Assembly (NCBI RefSeq): GCF_004348895.1
Contig: NZ_RRZK01000012.1
Coordinates: 87,640-151,639, forward strand
DNA from: Pseudomonas vancouverensis
GTDB lineage: Bacteria > Pseudomonadota > Gammaproteobacteria > Pseudomonadales > Pseudomonadaceae
Length of the DNA: 64,000 nt
Direction of reading: 5' to 3'
Each line of letters begins with the position of its first letter. The stretch's first letter is position 1. The position numbers and the translations under genes are program-made. Shown piece after piece: positions 19,717 to 28,619 of this stretch. The notes under the pieces are model-generated. The model was not told the DNA's origin. It did not search any database and was given only the letters and a program-made list of their open reading frames with translations.

Positions 19717-22149
19717 TCAGAAGTCGACCGTGGCCGACAGTTGCAGGGTGCGCGGTGAGCCTTGGGAGAACGCCCCGTAGGAGGCGACGCCGGACCAGTA
19801 CTCGCGGTCGAACACGTTCTGCACGGTGGCGCGGAACGTGGTCGGGCGCTCGGCGATGCGCGTGGCATAACGGGCACCGACGTCGAAGCGGGTCCAGGGG
19901 TCGAGCTCCTGGGTGTTGGCCTGGTTGACGTACTGGCGGCCGGTGTAGATCGCGCCGCTGGTCAGGGTCAGGCCCAAGTACCAGGGCAGGTCCCACTCCG
20001 CCCAGAGATTGGCCTGAACTTCAGGCACACCCACCGGTTTGTTGCCGCGATTGGCCGCCACGCTGGTGTCGGTCAGGTCGGCATCGAGCAGGGTCACGCC
20101 GCCGAGCAGGCGGGTGCCTTCGGCCACTTCGCCAAACACGTTCAGCTCGACACCACGGTTGCGTTGCTCGCCTTGCACCGAGAACACACCGTTGGCCAGC
20201 TCGCCGCTGGGTTTCTTGATCTGGAACAGGCTCAGGGTAGAAGTGAAAGTGCCGTAGTCGACCTTGACCCCGACTTCCTGCTGCCGGGAGATGTAGGGCG
20301 CGAAGATCTCGCCGGAGTTCGACGCCGTGGCCGGAGCGATGTCGCCTTTGCTCAGGCCTTCGATGTAGTTGTAGTACAGCGACACATGGTCCCAGGGTTT
20401 GACCACCACGCCGAACATCGGCGTGGTTTCGCTTTCGTCGTAGGAGGTGGTGACGTAACCGGCGGTGTTGTAGTTGTCGGACTGGATGTTCTGCTTGCGC
20501 ACACCGACTGTGACCTGCACCCGCTCATCCAGCACCGACAGGGTATCGGCCAGGGCGACGCCAGACAGTTCGGTTTCCGAAACCTTCAGCGGATCAGGCG
20601 TGGCAATGTTCGGCTTGGGGCGATCGATCGGGTGGTAGATGTTCGACAGGATCGGCGCGCCGTTGATGATCGCCCGGGACAGTTCGTCGCGATAGCGGGT
20701 GACCTGCAGCGAGGTCGTGTGGCTGACCGGACCGGTGTCAAAGCGCAGGCGGGCACCGGCGTCGACCGTGTAACGCTCGACTTCGAACTTGTAATAGCCG
20801 GGAACCGAGGAGGTATCGCCCGCGCTGTTGAGGATGGTCGGTGTCTGGTCGGACATGCGCGACACATCGGACTTGCCGCCGCCGGCGTGGGCGAACACGG
20901 TCAAGGCGTCGTTCACATCATATTCACCGCTGAGCAGCGCCGACTTGTCGCGGGTTTCGGCCCAGCCCCATTCCTGGGTGACGTTGGTGCGACCGTTGGC
21001 GGCGGACGGGATGTCCACGCCCGAGGCGATCAGGAACGGACGCGACGGTGCATCGAACTCTTCCTTCTGACTGATCAGGTCCAGGGAGGTGCGCAAGCGT
21101 TCCCCTTGGTAATCGAAAGAGATGGAACCGATGTTGACGTCCCGGGACTGCTCGTCGATGGCGGTATCGCCACCCTGGGTGCTGCCGTTGATGCGCACGC
21201 CGAACTCGCGGTTTTCACCGAAACGCCGACTCAGATCGACATGGCCGCCGAACTGGGCGTTCATGGCATAGCTGGCGGTGAAGCGGGTCAGGTCCTCGTC
21301 CAGCGAGCGCTTGGGCACAACGTTGATCACACCGCCAACACCACTGTTGGGCGACATGCCGTAGAGCAGGGCGCCGGGGCCCTTGATCACTTCGATCCGC
21401 TCGGCGTATTCGGTGAACACCCGATAGTTGGGCGCCACGCCGTACACGCCGTCGAATGCCAGCTCGCCAAGGTTACCTTCACCGACAGGAAAGCCGCGAA
21501 TGAAAAACGAGTCGACCACGCCCCCGGTCTGGCCGGTCGAACGCACCGAGGAATCGCGCTCCAGCACGTCGGCCACGGTGACCGCCTGCTGATCCTTGAT
21601 CAGGGTCGAGGTGTAGTTACTGACGCTGAACGGTGCGTCCATCACATTGGTGTTGCCCAACAGCCCCAGCCGGCCGCCACGGGCGACCTGGCCACCGGGA
21701 TAGACCGCCGGCAAGGCGCTGTTGCGGCCATCGGTTGCGCTGATGGTGGTTTCGCCGAGCACCAGACCGCCGGAGCCATCCGTCGCCTGCGCGGCCAGGG
21801 TGTAGCTGCCATCGCCGCGGGCAACCATGTCCAGGCCGCTGCCGGCCAGCAACTTGCTCGCTGCCTCCTGGGTTGTGTAGCTGCCGGACAGGCCGGCACT
21901 GGTCAGGCCATCGGTCAGCGACGGCTGGAAGGACAGGGCAATTCCGGCCTCCACGGCGAACTTCGAGAGGATGGTGCCCAGTGGGCCGGGGGCGATGTTG
22001 TAGCTGCGGGTCGCCGTGGCATCCAGCTGGGCGGGAACGGCGGCCAGCGCGACGGGGCTGGTGGCGGCAGTCAGGGCAAGGCTTAGCAGTGCGCTGCGGA
22101 TCGCCAGTTTGAGCGAGCGATCCGAACGCAGAGGTCGTGCAACGAGCAT
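19717..22149 (-). CDS. TonB-dependent siderophore receptor with signalling domain (FecA type)
   Basis: An 810-residue outer-membrane receptor. The signal peptide ends near ALA (residue 36). A secretin/TonB short N-terminal (STN) signalling domain at about residues 45-105 (YNIAPGPLGTILSKFAVEAGIALSF) talks to the FecR-type anti-sigma. The plug domain (about 130-250) has the RIEVIKGPGALLYG signature, followed by a 22-strand barrel ending in aromatic Phe (SATVDF). The style is that of hydroxamate and ferrichrome receptors, but the ligand is not determined. The ATG at 22149 is chosen because the family N-terminus fits; AAGGG is 10 bases upstream. Confidence 0.93.
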   Translation of the reverse strand: MLVARPLRSDRSLKLAIRSALLSLALTAATSPVALAAVPAQLDATATRSYNIAPGPLGTILSKFAVEAGIALSFQPSLTDGLTSAGLSGSYTTQEAASKLLAGSGLDMVARGDGSYTLAAQATDGSGGLVLGETTISATDGRNSALPAVYPGGQVARGGRLGLLGNTNVMDAPFSVSNYTSTLIKDQQAVTVADVLERDSSVRSTGQTGGVVDSFFIRGFPVGEGNLGELAFDGVYGVAPNYRVFTEYAERIEVIKGPGALLYGMSPNSGVGGVINVVPKRSLDEDLTRFTASYAMNAQFGGHVDLSRRFGENREFGVRINGSTQGGDTAIDEQSRDVNIGSISFDYQGERLRTSLDLISQKEEFDAPSRPFLIASGVDIPSAANGRTNVTQEWGWAETRDKSALLSGEYDVNDALTVFAHAGGGKSDVSRMSDQTPTILNSAGDTSSVPGYYKFEVERYTVDAGARLRFDTGPVSHTTSLQVTRYRDELSRAIINGAPILSNIYHPIDRPKPNIATPDPLKVSETELSGVALADTLSVLDERVQVTVGVRKQNIQSDNYNTAGYVTTSYDESETTPMFGVVVKPWDHVSLYYNYIEGLSKGDIAPATASNSGEIFAPYISRQQEVGVKVDYGTFTSTLSLFQIKKPSGELANGVFSVQGEQRNRGVELNVFGEVAEGTRLLGGVTLLDADLTDTSVAANRGNKPVGVPEVQANLWAEWDLPWYLGLTLTSGAIYTGRQYVNQANTQELDPWTRFDVGARYATRIAERPTTFRATVQNVFDREYWSGVASYGAFSQGSPRTLQLSATVDF

Positions 22150-22251
22150 GGAGTGATGACCCTTTCGACGAGGTTGAGAAGTGCTTCCTTCCTTGCCAGT
22201 CGAGATCGGAAAAAGTATCACCCGCGCAGCAATATTTTTTTGCGCGGGGGA

Positions 22252-23229
22252 TCAGGCGGGATACAGCGTGACCCAATAACCGCTCAAACGACCGGTGGCG
22301 ACCACCGGGTAGGTCTGCACCAGCATGTTCAGGGTGCGTTGCGTGTCATTGATCGGGAAGGCGCCGGAAATGCGCAAATCGGCCACCGCGGGATGACAAC
22401 GCAGGAAACCGCTGCGATAGCGCGCCAGTTCTTCAACGAAGTCCGCCAGGCGCAGGTTGTCGGCCATCAGCATGCCCTGGCTCCAGGCGCTGACGGAGGC
22501 GTCGGCGGGGATCGCCCGGCCAAAATGGCGCGAGGAAAAGTCGGTTTGCTGCCCGGCGTTGATGATCAGCGGCGCGACGTCTTTGCGGTCTGCCAGTTCG
22601 ATCCGCACGGCGCCCTCCAGTACGGCAAGGTGAGTGCGCTCGTCCAGTTCGCGAACGGTAAAGCGCGTGCCGAGGGCCTGCATCAGGCCCTGACGGGTAC
22701 TGACCAGAAACGGGCGAGATTGTGGAGTATTGTCCGCTGCCGTTTGTACGAGGATTTCGCCTTCGCGCAAGTGGATCAGTCGCTGGTTGGCATCAAACAG
22801 CACATCGATGGCGGTGGCCGTATTGAGAGTCACCTGAGAGCCATCGGCGAGGTTCAGCTCGCGGCGCTGCCCGACTGCCGTTCGATAATCGGCGGACCAC
22901 TGCTGCGCCTCGATCAACTTCCAGCTGCCCCAGCCGGCCGGCACCACCGCCAGCAGCACGGCCAGTTTGCCCAGGGCTGCCCGACGCTCAGGGCTGCGTG
23001 GCCGATCCAGTGCCGACATCGCCAGCGTCGGTGGCAGGCCGCCGAGCTTGCTTTGCAGCAATTGGGCACGGGCCCAGGCGCGATGACGTTCTGGCGTGCT
23101 GACCTGCCAGCGCTCCCATTCGCTGCGTTCGCCGTCGGCCAGTTCGCCCTCACTCATGCGGATCAGCCATTCGGCGGCCTCTTCAAGGGCTTGCGGGTCG
23201 AGCTGGCGTTCACCACGAAAGGTCGACAT
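22252..23229 (-). CDS. FecR-family anti-sigma / sigma regulator
   Basis: A 325-residue inner-membrane regulator. The N-terminal DUF4880-like region (residues 10-55) holds EAAEWLIRMSEGE and WERWQVSTPERHRAW, which contact the sigma factor. One hydrophobic helix is near residues 87-105. The periplasmic FecR domain shows TAVGQRRELNLADGSQVTLNTATAI and EGAVRI. It relays the receptor's loaded state to the ECF sigma factor. Its ATG follows the sigma stop without a gap (TGAATG), so translation is probably coupled. Confidence 0.93.
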   Translation of the reverse strand: MSTFRGERQLDPQALEEAAEWLIRMSEGELADGERSEWERWQVSTPERHRAWARAQLLQSKLGGLPPTLAMSALDRPRSPERRAALGKLAVLLAVVPAGWGSWKLIEAQQWSADYRTAVGQRRELNLADGSQVTLNTATAIDVLFDANQRLIHLREGEILVQTAADNTPQSRPFLVSTRQGLMQALGTRFTVRELDERTHLAVLEGAVRIELADRKDVAPLIINAGQQTDFSSRHFGRAIPADASVSAWSQGMLMADNLRLADFVEELARYRSGFLRCHPAVADLRISGAFPINDTQRTLNMLVQTYPVVATGRLSGYWVTLYPA

Positions 23230-23745
23230 TCATTCCACCAGCATCAGGCACTGCACGAAGGCTTGCTTCATGTAGCGCTTGACCGTGATCAGCGACACGC
23301 CAAGTTGTCCGGCGATGTCGTCGTATTTCAGCCCGCCGATCTGCGACAGCAAGAACGCTCGCTTGACCAGTGGCGGCAAGGCATCGAGCATCGCGTCGAT
23401 TTCATGCAGGGTTTCCAGTATCAGGTAGCGGGTTTCCGGCGAAGGGGCTTCGGGGGCGGGGAGCACCGCCAGCGCGTCCAGGTAGGCGCGTTCCAGCGCC
23501 TTGCGCTGATACCAGTTGACGAGAATGCCCTTGGCCACACAACTGAGATAAGCCCGGGGTTGGTCGATCACCGAAATCCGCGAGGCGAGGATGCGGGTGA
23601 AGGTGTCCTGGGTCAGGTCTGCCGCATCCATGGCGTTGCCCAGCTTCTTGCGCAACGTGGCATACAGCCAGCTGTGATGCCCGCTGTAAAGCGCTTCGAT
23701 GGCGTGCAGGTGAGGGGCATCAGCGGCGGGCAGGGCGTCGTTCAT
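23230..23745 (-). CDS. ECF sigma factor, FecI type
   Basis: A 171-residue extracytoplasmic-function sigma factor. Region 2 has DAADLTQDTFTRILA and QPRAYLSCVAKGILVNWYQRK; region 4 has LPPLVKRAFLLSQIGGLKYDDIAGQLGVSLITVKRYMKQA. It should direct RNA polymerase to the receptor promoter when FecR signals. The ATG at 23745 lacks a good ribosome-binding site. A TTG 11 codons upstream falls in a Fur-like site, so the shorter form is preferred. Confidence 0.92.
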   Translation of the reverse strand: MNDALPAADAPHLHAIEALYSGHHSWLYATLRKKLGNAMDAADLTQDTFTRILASRISVIDQPRAYLSCVAKGILVNWYQRKALERAYLDALAVLPAPEAPSPETRYLILETLHEIDAMLDALPPLVKRAFLLSQIGGLKYDDIAGQLGVSLITVKRYMKQAFVQCLMLVE

Positions 23746-23761
23746 GGCGGCGATTGTGCAA

Positions 23762-23780
23762 TTGAGAAGTATTCCCAATC
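23762..23780 (-). promoter_or_regulatory. Candidate Fur box upstream of the ECF sigma gene
   Basis: On the minus strand this reads GGGAATACTTCTCAAT, close to the GAGAATnATTCTCA form of Fur sites before FecI-type sigma genes in pseudomonads. It lies about 17-35 bases before the chosen start. The match is partial. Confidence 0.45.
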
Positions 23781-23819
23781 CTAATTGACTGCCCGCTGTT
23801 CACGCAAGGGCGATCCTGC

Positions 23820-25040
23820 TCAAGCCATCACTTCACTGCGATAACGCAAGGCAACGAGCGCAATCAACGCCAACAGATAAGCCGCGCAAACGAACAGGTA
23901 AATGGATTGCAAGCCGTAGACCTGGCTGAAAAGGCCGCCCGCGCAGATGCCGGCGATAGAGGCCATCTGCACCGCGCTTTGGGCGATGCCCATGACATGA
24001 CCCTGCTGCGTGCTGTCGGCGGTTTTCGAGATCAGCGCCATCAGCACAGGCGTCGTTGCGCCCAACAGTACGCCCCAGAAAAAATAGGCGCTGACGAACA
24101 CCAGCGGTTCACGGGTAAGGGCGGCGATCGCGCTGAGGCCCGCGCAGCCGATGACGATGCAGGTGATCCGGTGCAGCGTCTGCTGGCGGGTGCGTCCTTC
24201 AAAATAACGCGCCCAGTGCGTGGCCGAGACGATAAAGCCCAGGGCCAGCAACCCGTAGCACAGACCGACCAGGGAGTGGCTGACCTCGAACACCGAGCTG
24301 ACGTACAACGAAAACGAGGTCTGCGGGAGCATGCGTGCCAGCAGCAGAATCCCCATCACACCCAGCAATGACAACAATGCCGGGTTACGCCACAGACTGT
24401 CATAGCGCCGGGTTGCCGTGGCGTCTTTGGCCGTAGGCGTCCGGGGTGCGGGCGGAACATTGGGCAGGGTGATTGCCGCAATGACCGTGCACAGGGCACA
24501 GAGCGCCGACGCGACGATGTTGATCCAGAAGAACGTCGCATGGTCGAGGATCAACCCGCCCACCACTGCGCCGAGCAACGAACCGACATTGGTTGAAATC
24601 TGCAGGATGGCAAACAGCCGCGCCCGTCGTGCCGGCGCTTCGATGCTGACCCCGTAAGCCTGGGCCGGGGCGATGTAGCCGGCGCAGGCGCCTTGCAGGA
24701 AACGCAACAGCAGGATCACCCAGATGTCGCTGCACAGCGCCAGGCCCAACTGCGTCAACGACAGGCCGACGAGGGCGCGGATCATCATCAGCTTGTGCCC
24801 GTAGCGATCACCGATGCGGCCCCAGAACGCGCTGGTGAGCATGATTCCGAGCATGGGGCCGATGTACACGGCGACACTGGCGAAGCTGAACAACGACTCT
24901 GAAGTGGTCAGCTCGCGCAAATACAACGGCCAGAACGGGCCACTCATTTCCATCGCACCCATGGACACCAGCTGAATCGCGAACAGCAGATAAACCAGGA
25001 TTCTTACGCTCGATCCCTGAAACGTACCTGTAAGGGGCAT
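23820..25040 (-). CDS. MFS transporter
   Basis: A 406-residue, 12-helix major-facilitator protein. Loop 2-3 reads GRIGDRYGHKLMM, the MFS signature, and residues 110-150 (RFLQGACAGYIAPAQAYG) resemble the drug:H+ antiporter motif C region. The ATG at 25040 has GAGAG about 9 bases upstream; earlier in-frame starts overlap the terminator region. It lies 74 bases upstream of the ECF sigma gene on the same strand. It could export a siderophore or an unrelated compound; nothing in the sequence decides this. Confidence 0.85.
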   Translation of the reverse strand: MPLTGTFQGSSVRILVYLLFAIQLVSMGAMEMSGPFWPLYLRELTTSESLFSFASVAVYIGPMLGIMLTSAFWGRIGDRYGHKLMMIRALVGLSLTQLGLALCSDIWVILLLRFLQGACAGYIAPAQAYGVSIEAPARRARLFAILQISTNVGSLLGAVVGGLILDHATFFWINIVASALCALCTVIAAITLPNVPPAPRTPTAKDATATRRYDSLWRNPALLSLLGVMGILLLARMLPQTSFSLYVSSVFEVSHSLVGLCYGLLALGFIVSATHWARYFEGRTRQQTLHRITCIVIGCAGLSAIAALTREPLVFVSAYFFWGVLLGATTPVLMALISKTADSTQQGHVMGIAQSAVQMASIAGICAGGLFSQVYGLQSIYLFVCAAYLLALIALVALRYRSEVMA

Positions 25041-25138
25041 GGGCGACTCTCGATGGTTGAACCGTAACTGGCTGGCGCGAAGGGTACCGGTTAATGAGGC
25101 AGGATGGCGATGGCTCGATGACTTCATTCTCCACAAAC

Positions 25139-25177
25139 GAAAAAACCGGGAGACACTTCAGGTCTCCCGGTTTTTTT
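25139..25177. terminator. Bidirectional rho-independent terminator
   Basis: A GC-rich stem (25144-25154 with 25062... partner at 25162-25172) closes a 7-base ACTTCAG loop. It has A-runs on the left and a T-run at 25171-25177 on the right, so it works on either strand. It ends the arnT-paralogue transcript (stop at 25191) before the MFS gene. Confidence 0.9.
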
Positions 25178-25190
25178 GTGTGGCGATGAA

Positions 25191-26912
25191 TCAGGGCTGT
25201 GTTTGCGGGAATATGAAGACGTGCAGGTTGCCGCGCTGATAATGCTTGCCGTCGACCGGCAACGCTTCGACTTCCTCGGCTTCAGCAACGCTGTTGACCC
25301 GCAGCGCCACGCCCACCGAGCCTTTTTTACGCGCCTCGGTCATCCATTCCCCGACGTTCTTCACGGTCACCAGCCGCGGGGCTGCTTCCGGTGCACTGAG
25401 TCCGTACTTCAGCTCCCCGACCACGTTGTACAGATCCACCTGCGGGCGGTTGGTCAGCCAGGACAGCGCCGATGCCGCGCCCAGGTCGTTGCTGAGCAAG
25501 GATGACGTCTGCTTCAAGCTGTCCAGGTGCTCGGAGATGAAACGGTCAGGCATCTTGCTGTCGACGATCTGGCTCGGCATAGCCGCCGGCAGCAGTGCCA
25601 CCAGCAGCCAGATGCCGAGGGCCGGCGCTGCCCACAACTCCAGCGGACGCAGCAGCTGCAAGGCGTTGGCGATGATCCAGCCGAGCAGGACGATGAACGC
25701 CAGGGACAGGCTGAACATCTCGGTGTTTTCGTACACCTCTTTGCTCAATTGCAGGTATAGCAAGGCAATCAGTGCAGCAGTGGCGATGACCACGTTGATC
25801 CAGCCATTGATGCGTATGGCCCGGCCGCGTTGCTGAGTCAGCAAACCGCACACCGCATGGCCCATCAGCAACGCCAGGGGCATCAGGCACGGCATGATGT
25901 AGGTCGGCAGCTTGCCGCTGCTCATGCTGAACACGGCCAACGGCAACAACAGCCAGAGCAGGAGGAACGCGCTGACAGGCTGACGCTTGTTTTTCCAGGC
26001 CTGAATGAAGGTCTCCGGCAGCAACGCCGCCCACGGCAAGGCAGAGACCACCATCATCGGCAGGTAGAACCACCATGGACGGGCGTGCTGGGCGTTGTCA
26101 GCGGCAAAGCGACGGACGTGTTCATTCCAGAAGAAGAAATTCCAGAAGTCCGGTTCCTGATGGTGAATGGCAAGCGCCCAGGGTACGCAGACTGCGGCCG
26201 CGAGCAACACCGCCAGCGGGCCGTAGCGCAACAATTGGCCGAGGCGACGCTGCCAGACCATGTAGGGCAGGGCGATCAGCGCGGGCAACAGCCAGGCGAG
26301 AAAACCCTTGGTCATGAAGCCCATGCCGCAGGCCACGCCGAGCAGCAGCCAGGCACCGAGCCGGCCACGGGTGGTCTTGCTATCGATGGCGAACCACAAC
26401 GACACCAGGCTCAGGTTGACCCAGAAAGTGAACTGCGGATCGAGGTTGGCGTAACCGGCCTGGCCGGCGATCAGGCCGAAGCTCATGTAGAACAGGGCGC
26501 AGGCGAAACTTTTACGCGGATCGCCCCAGAAGCGGCGGGCAATCAGGTAGGTCAGCCACACGCTCAATCCGGTGCTCAGGGCTGATGCGATGCGCACACC
26601 GAACAGGTTATCGCCGAATACGGCCTGGCCGATGGCGATCATCCAGTAACCGGCAATCGGTTTTTCGAAATAACGCAGACCCATGAAGTGCGGTGCAACC
26701 CAATTGCCGCCATGGAGCATTTCCTGGCTGATTTGCGCATAACGGGTTTCATCGGGAATCCACAGACCGTGGGTCATCAGCGGCAACAGGTAGAACGCCA
26801 CGAAGGCCAGGATCAGGCCAAGGGCGATCCAGCGCTCATTGATAAAGGCCGGTCCCGCATGCAGGCGAGACACGGTACCGGTGGAACGGGGGAGTGGCTG
26901 ATTTGACGTCAT
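25191..26912 (-). CDS. Second ArnT-like lipid A aminoarabinosyltransferase
   Basis: A 573-residue GT-C membrane protein closely related to the arnT product at 4754-6403. Both contain [14 protein letters not shown] (Asp54 here) and RYFEKP-AGYW (Glu83, Lys84), and long stretches such as [11 protein letters not shown] and [16 protein letters not shown] are shared or nearly so. An extra N-terminal arm of about 24 residues precedes the first helix. The ATG at 26912 has AAGGA 8 bases upstream. All catalytic motifs remain, so it is probably active, possibly on another lipid A phosphate or under different control. It is not beside other arn synthesis genes and would depend on the operon at 1033-11436 for donor. 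Confidence 0.9.
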   Translation of the reverse strand: MTSNQPLPRSTGTVSRLHAGPAFINERWIALGLILAFVAFYLLPLMTHGLWIPDETRYAQISQEMLHGGNWVAPHFMGLRYFEKPIAGYWMIAIGQAVFGDNLFGVRIASALSTGLSVWLTYLIARRFWGDPRKSFACALFYMSFGLIAGQAGYANLDPQFTFWVNLSLVSLWFAIDSKTTRGRLGAWLLLGVACGMGFMTKGFLAWLLPALIALPYMVWQRRLGQLLRYGPLAVLLAAAVCVPWALAIHHQEPDFWNFFFWNEHVRRFAADNAQHARPWWFYLPMMVVSALPWAALLPETFIQAWKNKRQPVSAFLLLWLLLPLAVFSMSSGKLPTYIMPCLMPLALLMGHAVCGLLTQQRGRAIRINGWINVVIATAALIALLYLQLSKEVYENTEMFSLSLAFIVLLGWIIANALQLLRPLELWAAPALGIWLLVALLPAAMPSQIVDSKMPDRFISEHLDSLKQTSSLLSNDLGAASALSWLTNRPQVDLYNVVGELKYGLSAPEAAPRLVTVKNVGEWMTEARKKGSVGVALRVNSVAEAEEVEALPVDGKHYQRGNLHVFIFPQTQP

Positions 26913-27086
26913 GACTCGTCCTTGGCGTGGAAGACGCTACTGGGTCAGGGTGTGTGCGCTGTAATTTGCTAGGGGGGTGGCGCAGATGAATGTATGGCGC
27001 AGGGGGAAGTTATCCATTACTTCGCTGAATCGTCCCTGAACCAGCGATAGAAAGTATGGATGCAACCTGCGTAACAGGTGATTACA

Positions 27087-27743
27087 TCACTGTTTAATTG
27101 GTAACAAAGTGTTCCAGTCTTCTGCGTTTACAATGCCCAGTACTTGCAGTTGTCCGTTGGGTTCAATACGCACGAACAGCGAACTTGTGTATTCGGCGTC
27201 CTTGGCGGCGTGCTTGTAGCCAGTCTGCTTTTCAAAGTCGGCGATGCAGCCGCTGTGCGTTACCAGCACCAGGTTGCGATGGGCGACCTTGTGTGCCACC
27301 ACGTCATTGCGCAGTGTACTGCCGCAAGACGCCAGCCACTCCTGCGCCATTGGGTCGTTGTGGAACATATAATGCGCCGTCTGCGCGGTACGGGTCACCG
27401 GGCTGGTCATGATGTCGGCTTTTGCCAGCCCCAGGTGGGACAGGGCTTCACCCACGTGGGTCGATGCTTCACTGCCGATCAGGGTAATGCCATCGGCCGG
27501 ACCGAGACACTGATGGTCGGAGCGGTCGCAACGCTCGGCGTGGCGAATCAGCACCGCAACATCACCGGCCTCCCAGCTTTTCAACAACTCTGCCCGGCTC
27601 TTGGCATTCTCGTGAATCAGCAGCGCAGGTGATTTTGGCCACAGGACAAACCCCGTGACCAATGCAATCCCCAGAACAGCACCGGTGGCTGTCAGCAGTT
27701 TGAAGAGTCTGGACTTCGGTTTGTGAAGTTTGGAGTTGCCCAA
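27087..27743 (-). CDS. Ais/PmrG-like histidine phosphatase
   Basis: A 218-residue protein of the histidine phosphatase superfamily. The catalytic motif is LIRHAERCD (Arg67, His68), and a second histidine occurs in LVLVTHSGC. An N-terminal hydrophobic segment (residues 13-34) suggests export or membrane anchoring, as in Ais, the LPS core heptose phosphatase. No ATG fits. A TTG at 27743 with AGGTG 7 bases upstream is the best start. It precedes the second arnT by 174 bases on the same strand. Enterobacterial ais lies next to the arn operon, which supports a role in LPS phosphate trimming. Confidence 0.8.
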   Translation of the reverse strand: MGNSKLHKPKSRLFKLLTATGAVLGIALVTGFVLWPKSPALLIHENAKSRAELLKSWEAGDVAVLIRHAERCDRSDHQCLGPADGITLIGSEASTHVGEALSHLGLAKADIMTSPVTRTAQTAHYMFHNDPMAQEWLASCGSTLRNDVVAHKVAHRNLVLVTHSGCIADFEKQTGYKHAAKDAEYTSSLFVRIEPNGQLQVLGIVNAEDWNTLLPIKQ

Positions 27744-28041
27744 GTTGGTCCACCTGTTGAGGCGCGAATAAAACCGCTGTTGAACAGTAAGTTTTAAATG
27801 GCGTGAAAATCCCGCACTGAAACAACTCCAGTGGGGTCATTGGCGAACAAACTAACGCTGAGGAGGTAGCGGACCAGTGAAATGAATGTGAAAAAAATGC
27901 AGTGGTCGCTGGACGGCGAGATAGTTGGTTATTGGTAACCGTTATCTTTTGAGCTGAGTACGTAAGCGGGGCAACGAAGGGGGAACAAAAAACTCCACGG
28001 CACTCGGGTTGCCGTGGAGTCAGGGGCAGCAGGATCGGGGG
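27744..28041. other. Intergenic region upstream of the Ais-like gene
   Basis: These 298 bases carry the pqi terminator (27987-28020) and presumably the promoter of the Ais-like gene. No protein-coding signal was seen, and no PmrA or PhoP box was recognised with confidence. Confidence 0.4.
27987..28020 (-). terminator. Rho-independent terminator of the pqi operon
   Basis: Bases 27992-28002 pair perfectly with 28010-28020 (11 bp, 7-base loop). On the minus strand the stem is followed by six U from the A-run at 27987-27992. It lies 22 bases past the pqiC stop. Confidence 0.92.
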
Positions 28042-28602
28042 TCAGGAGGCGGACGGGCAAGTACCGCCGGGCCGTGACGCAGCCTGGCTGATCATGGCCG
28101 CCAGACGCTTGACGTTGTTCTGCTGGGCAAGCACCAGATCATCGATGCTGGCGCCCGAAGGCGTCTGCAAGGTGCTGCGACAAATGATCTTCGGGCTGTC
28201 GGCCTGTGTGCCGCTACGAAGGCGCCATTTCACATCCATCAGTGCGTACTGGCCAGGTACCGAATCAAAACGCTGGATGTCGATGCGCACCGATTGCCGC
28301 CCTTGCGTACCCGTGTTGACCAACTGGATTTCCAGGGCGTTGCGCAGTTCATCCACCAGGTTGGCACCCCACCATTGGGTTTCCAGGATCGCCAGGCCGC
28401 TGTTGCCCTCACGAATGACAATCTGCGGGCGGTCGACCTGGGGCGGAACGGTAATGGCTTCGATCTTGATGCCGCCGGTGATGGCCCGGGAGTGATCGCC
28501 CGATTGCACCGGTGTCAGGGTGTGGAACTGAATCGGATCACTGCGGCACGCCGCCAGCAGCAACAGCGCAGTGACCAGGGTGATCTTCAGCGGAAAAGCC
28601 AT
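28042..28602 (-). CDS. pqiC: PqiC-like outer-membrane lipoprotein
   Basis: A 186-residue lipoprotein of the ABC-auxiliary (YmbA/PqiC) family. A signal peptide ends in the lipobox LLAAC, with lipidated Cys19. The following RSDPIQFHTLTP is the usual family opening. In E. coli PqiC forms an outer-membrane ring that receives the PqiB tube. AAGGAG precedes the ATG, and the gene starts 17 bases after pqiB. It is last in the operon, before a terminator. Confidence 0.9.
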   Translation of the reverse strand: MAFPLKITLVTALLLLAACRSDPIQFHTLTPVQSGDHSRAITGGIKIEAITVPPQVDRPQIVIREGNSGLAILETQWWGANLVDELRNALEIQLVNTGTQGRQSVRIDIQRFDSVPGQYALMDVKWRLRSGTQADSPKIICRSTLQTPSGASIDDLVLAQQNNVKRLAAMISQAASRPGGTCPSAS

Positions 28603-28619
28603 GGGCGTTGCTCCTTGGG

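Noticed and set aside
19762..22086. A 774-codon plus-strand frame opposite the siderophore receptor
   Set aside because: Composition is that of an antisense shadow, and the receptor frame has signal, STN, plug and barrel features.
23820..25040. MFS transporter as a siderophore exporter
   Set aside because: Only adjacency to the iron genes supports it; no siderophore synthesis gene is nearby and the protein is a generic MFS member.
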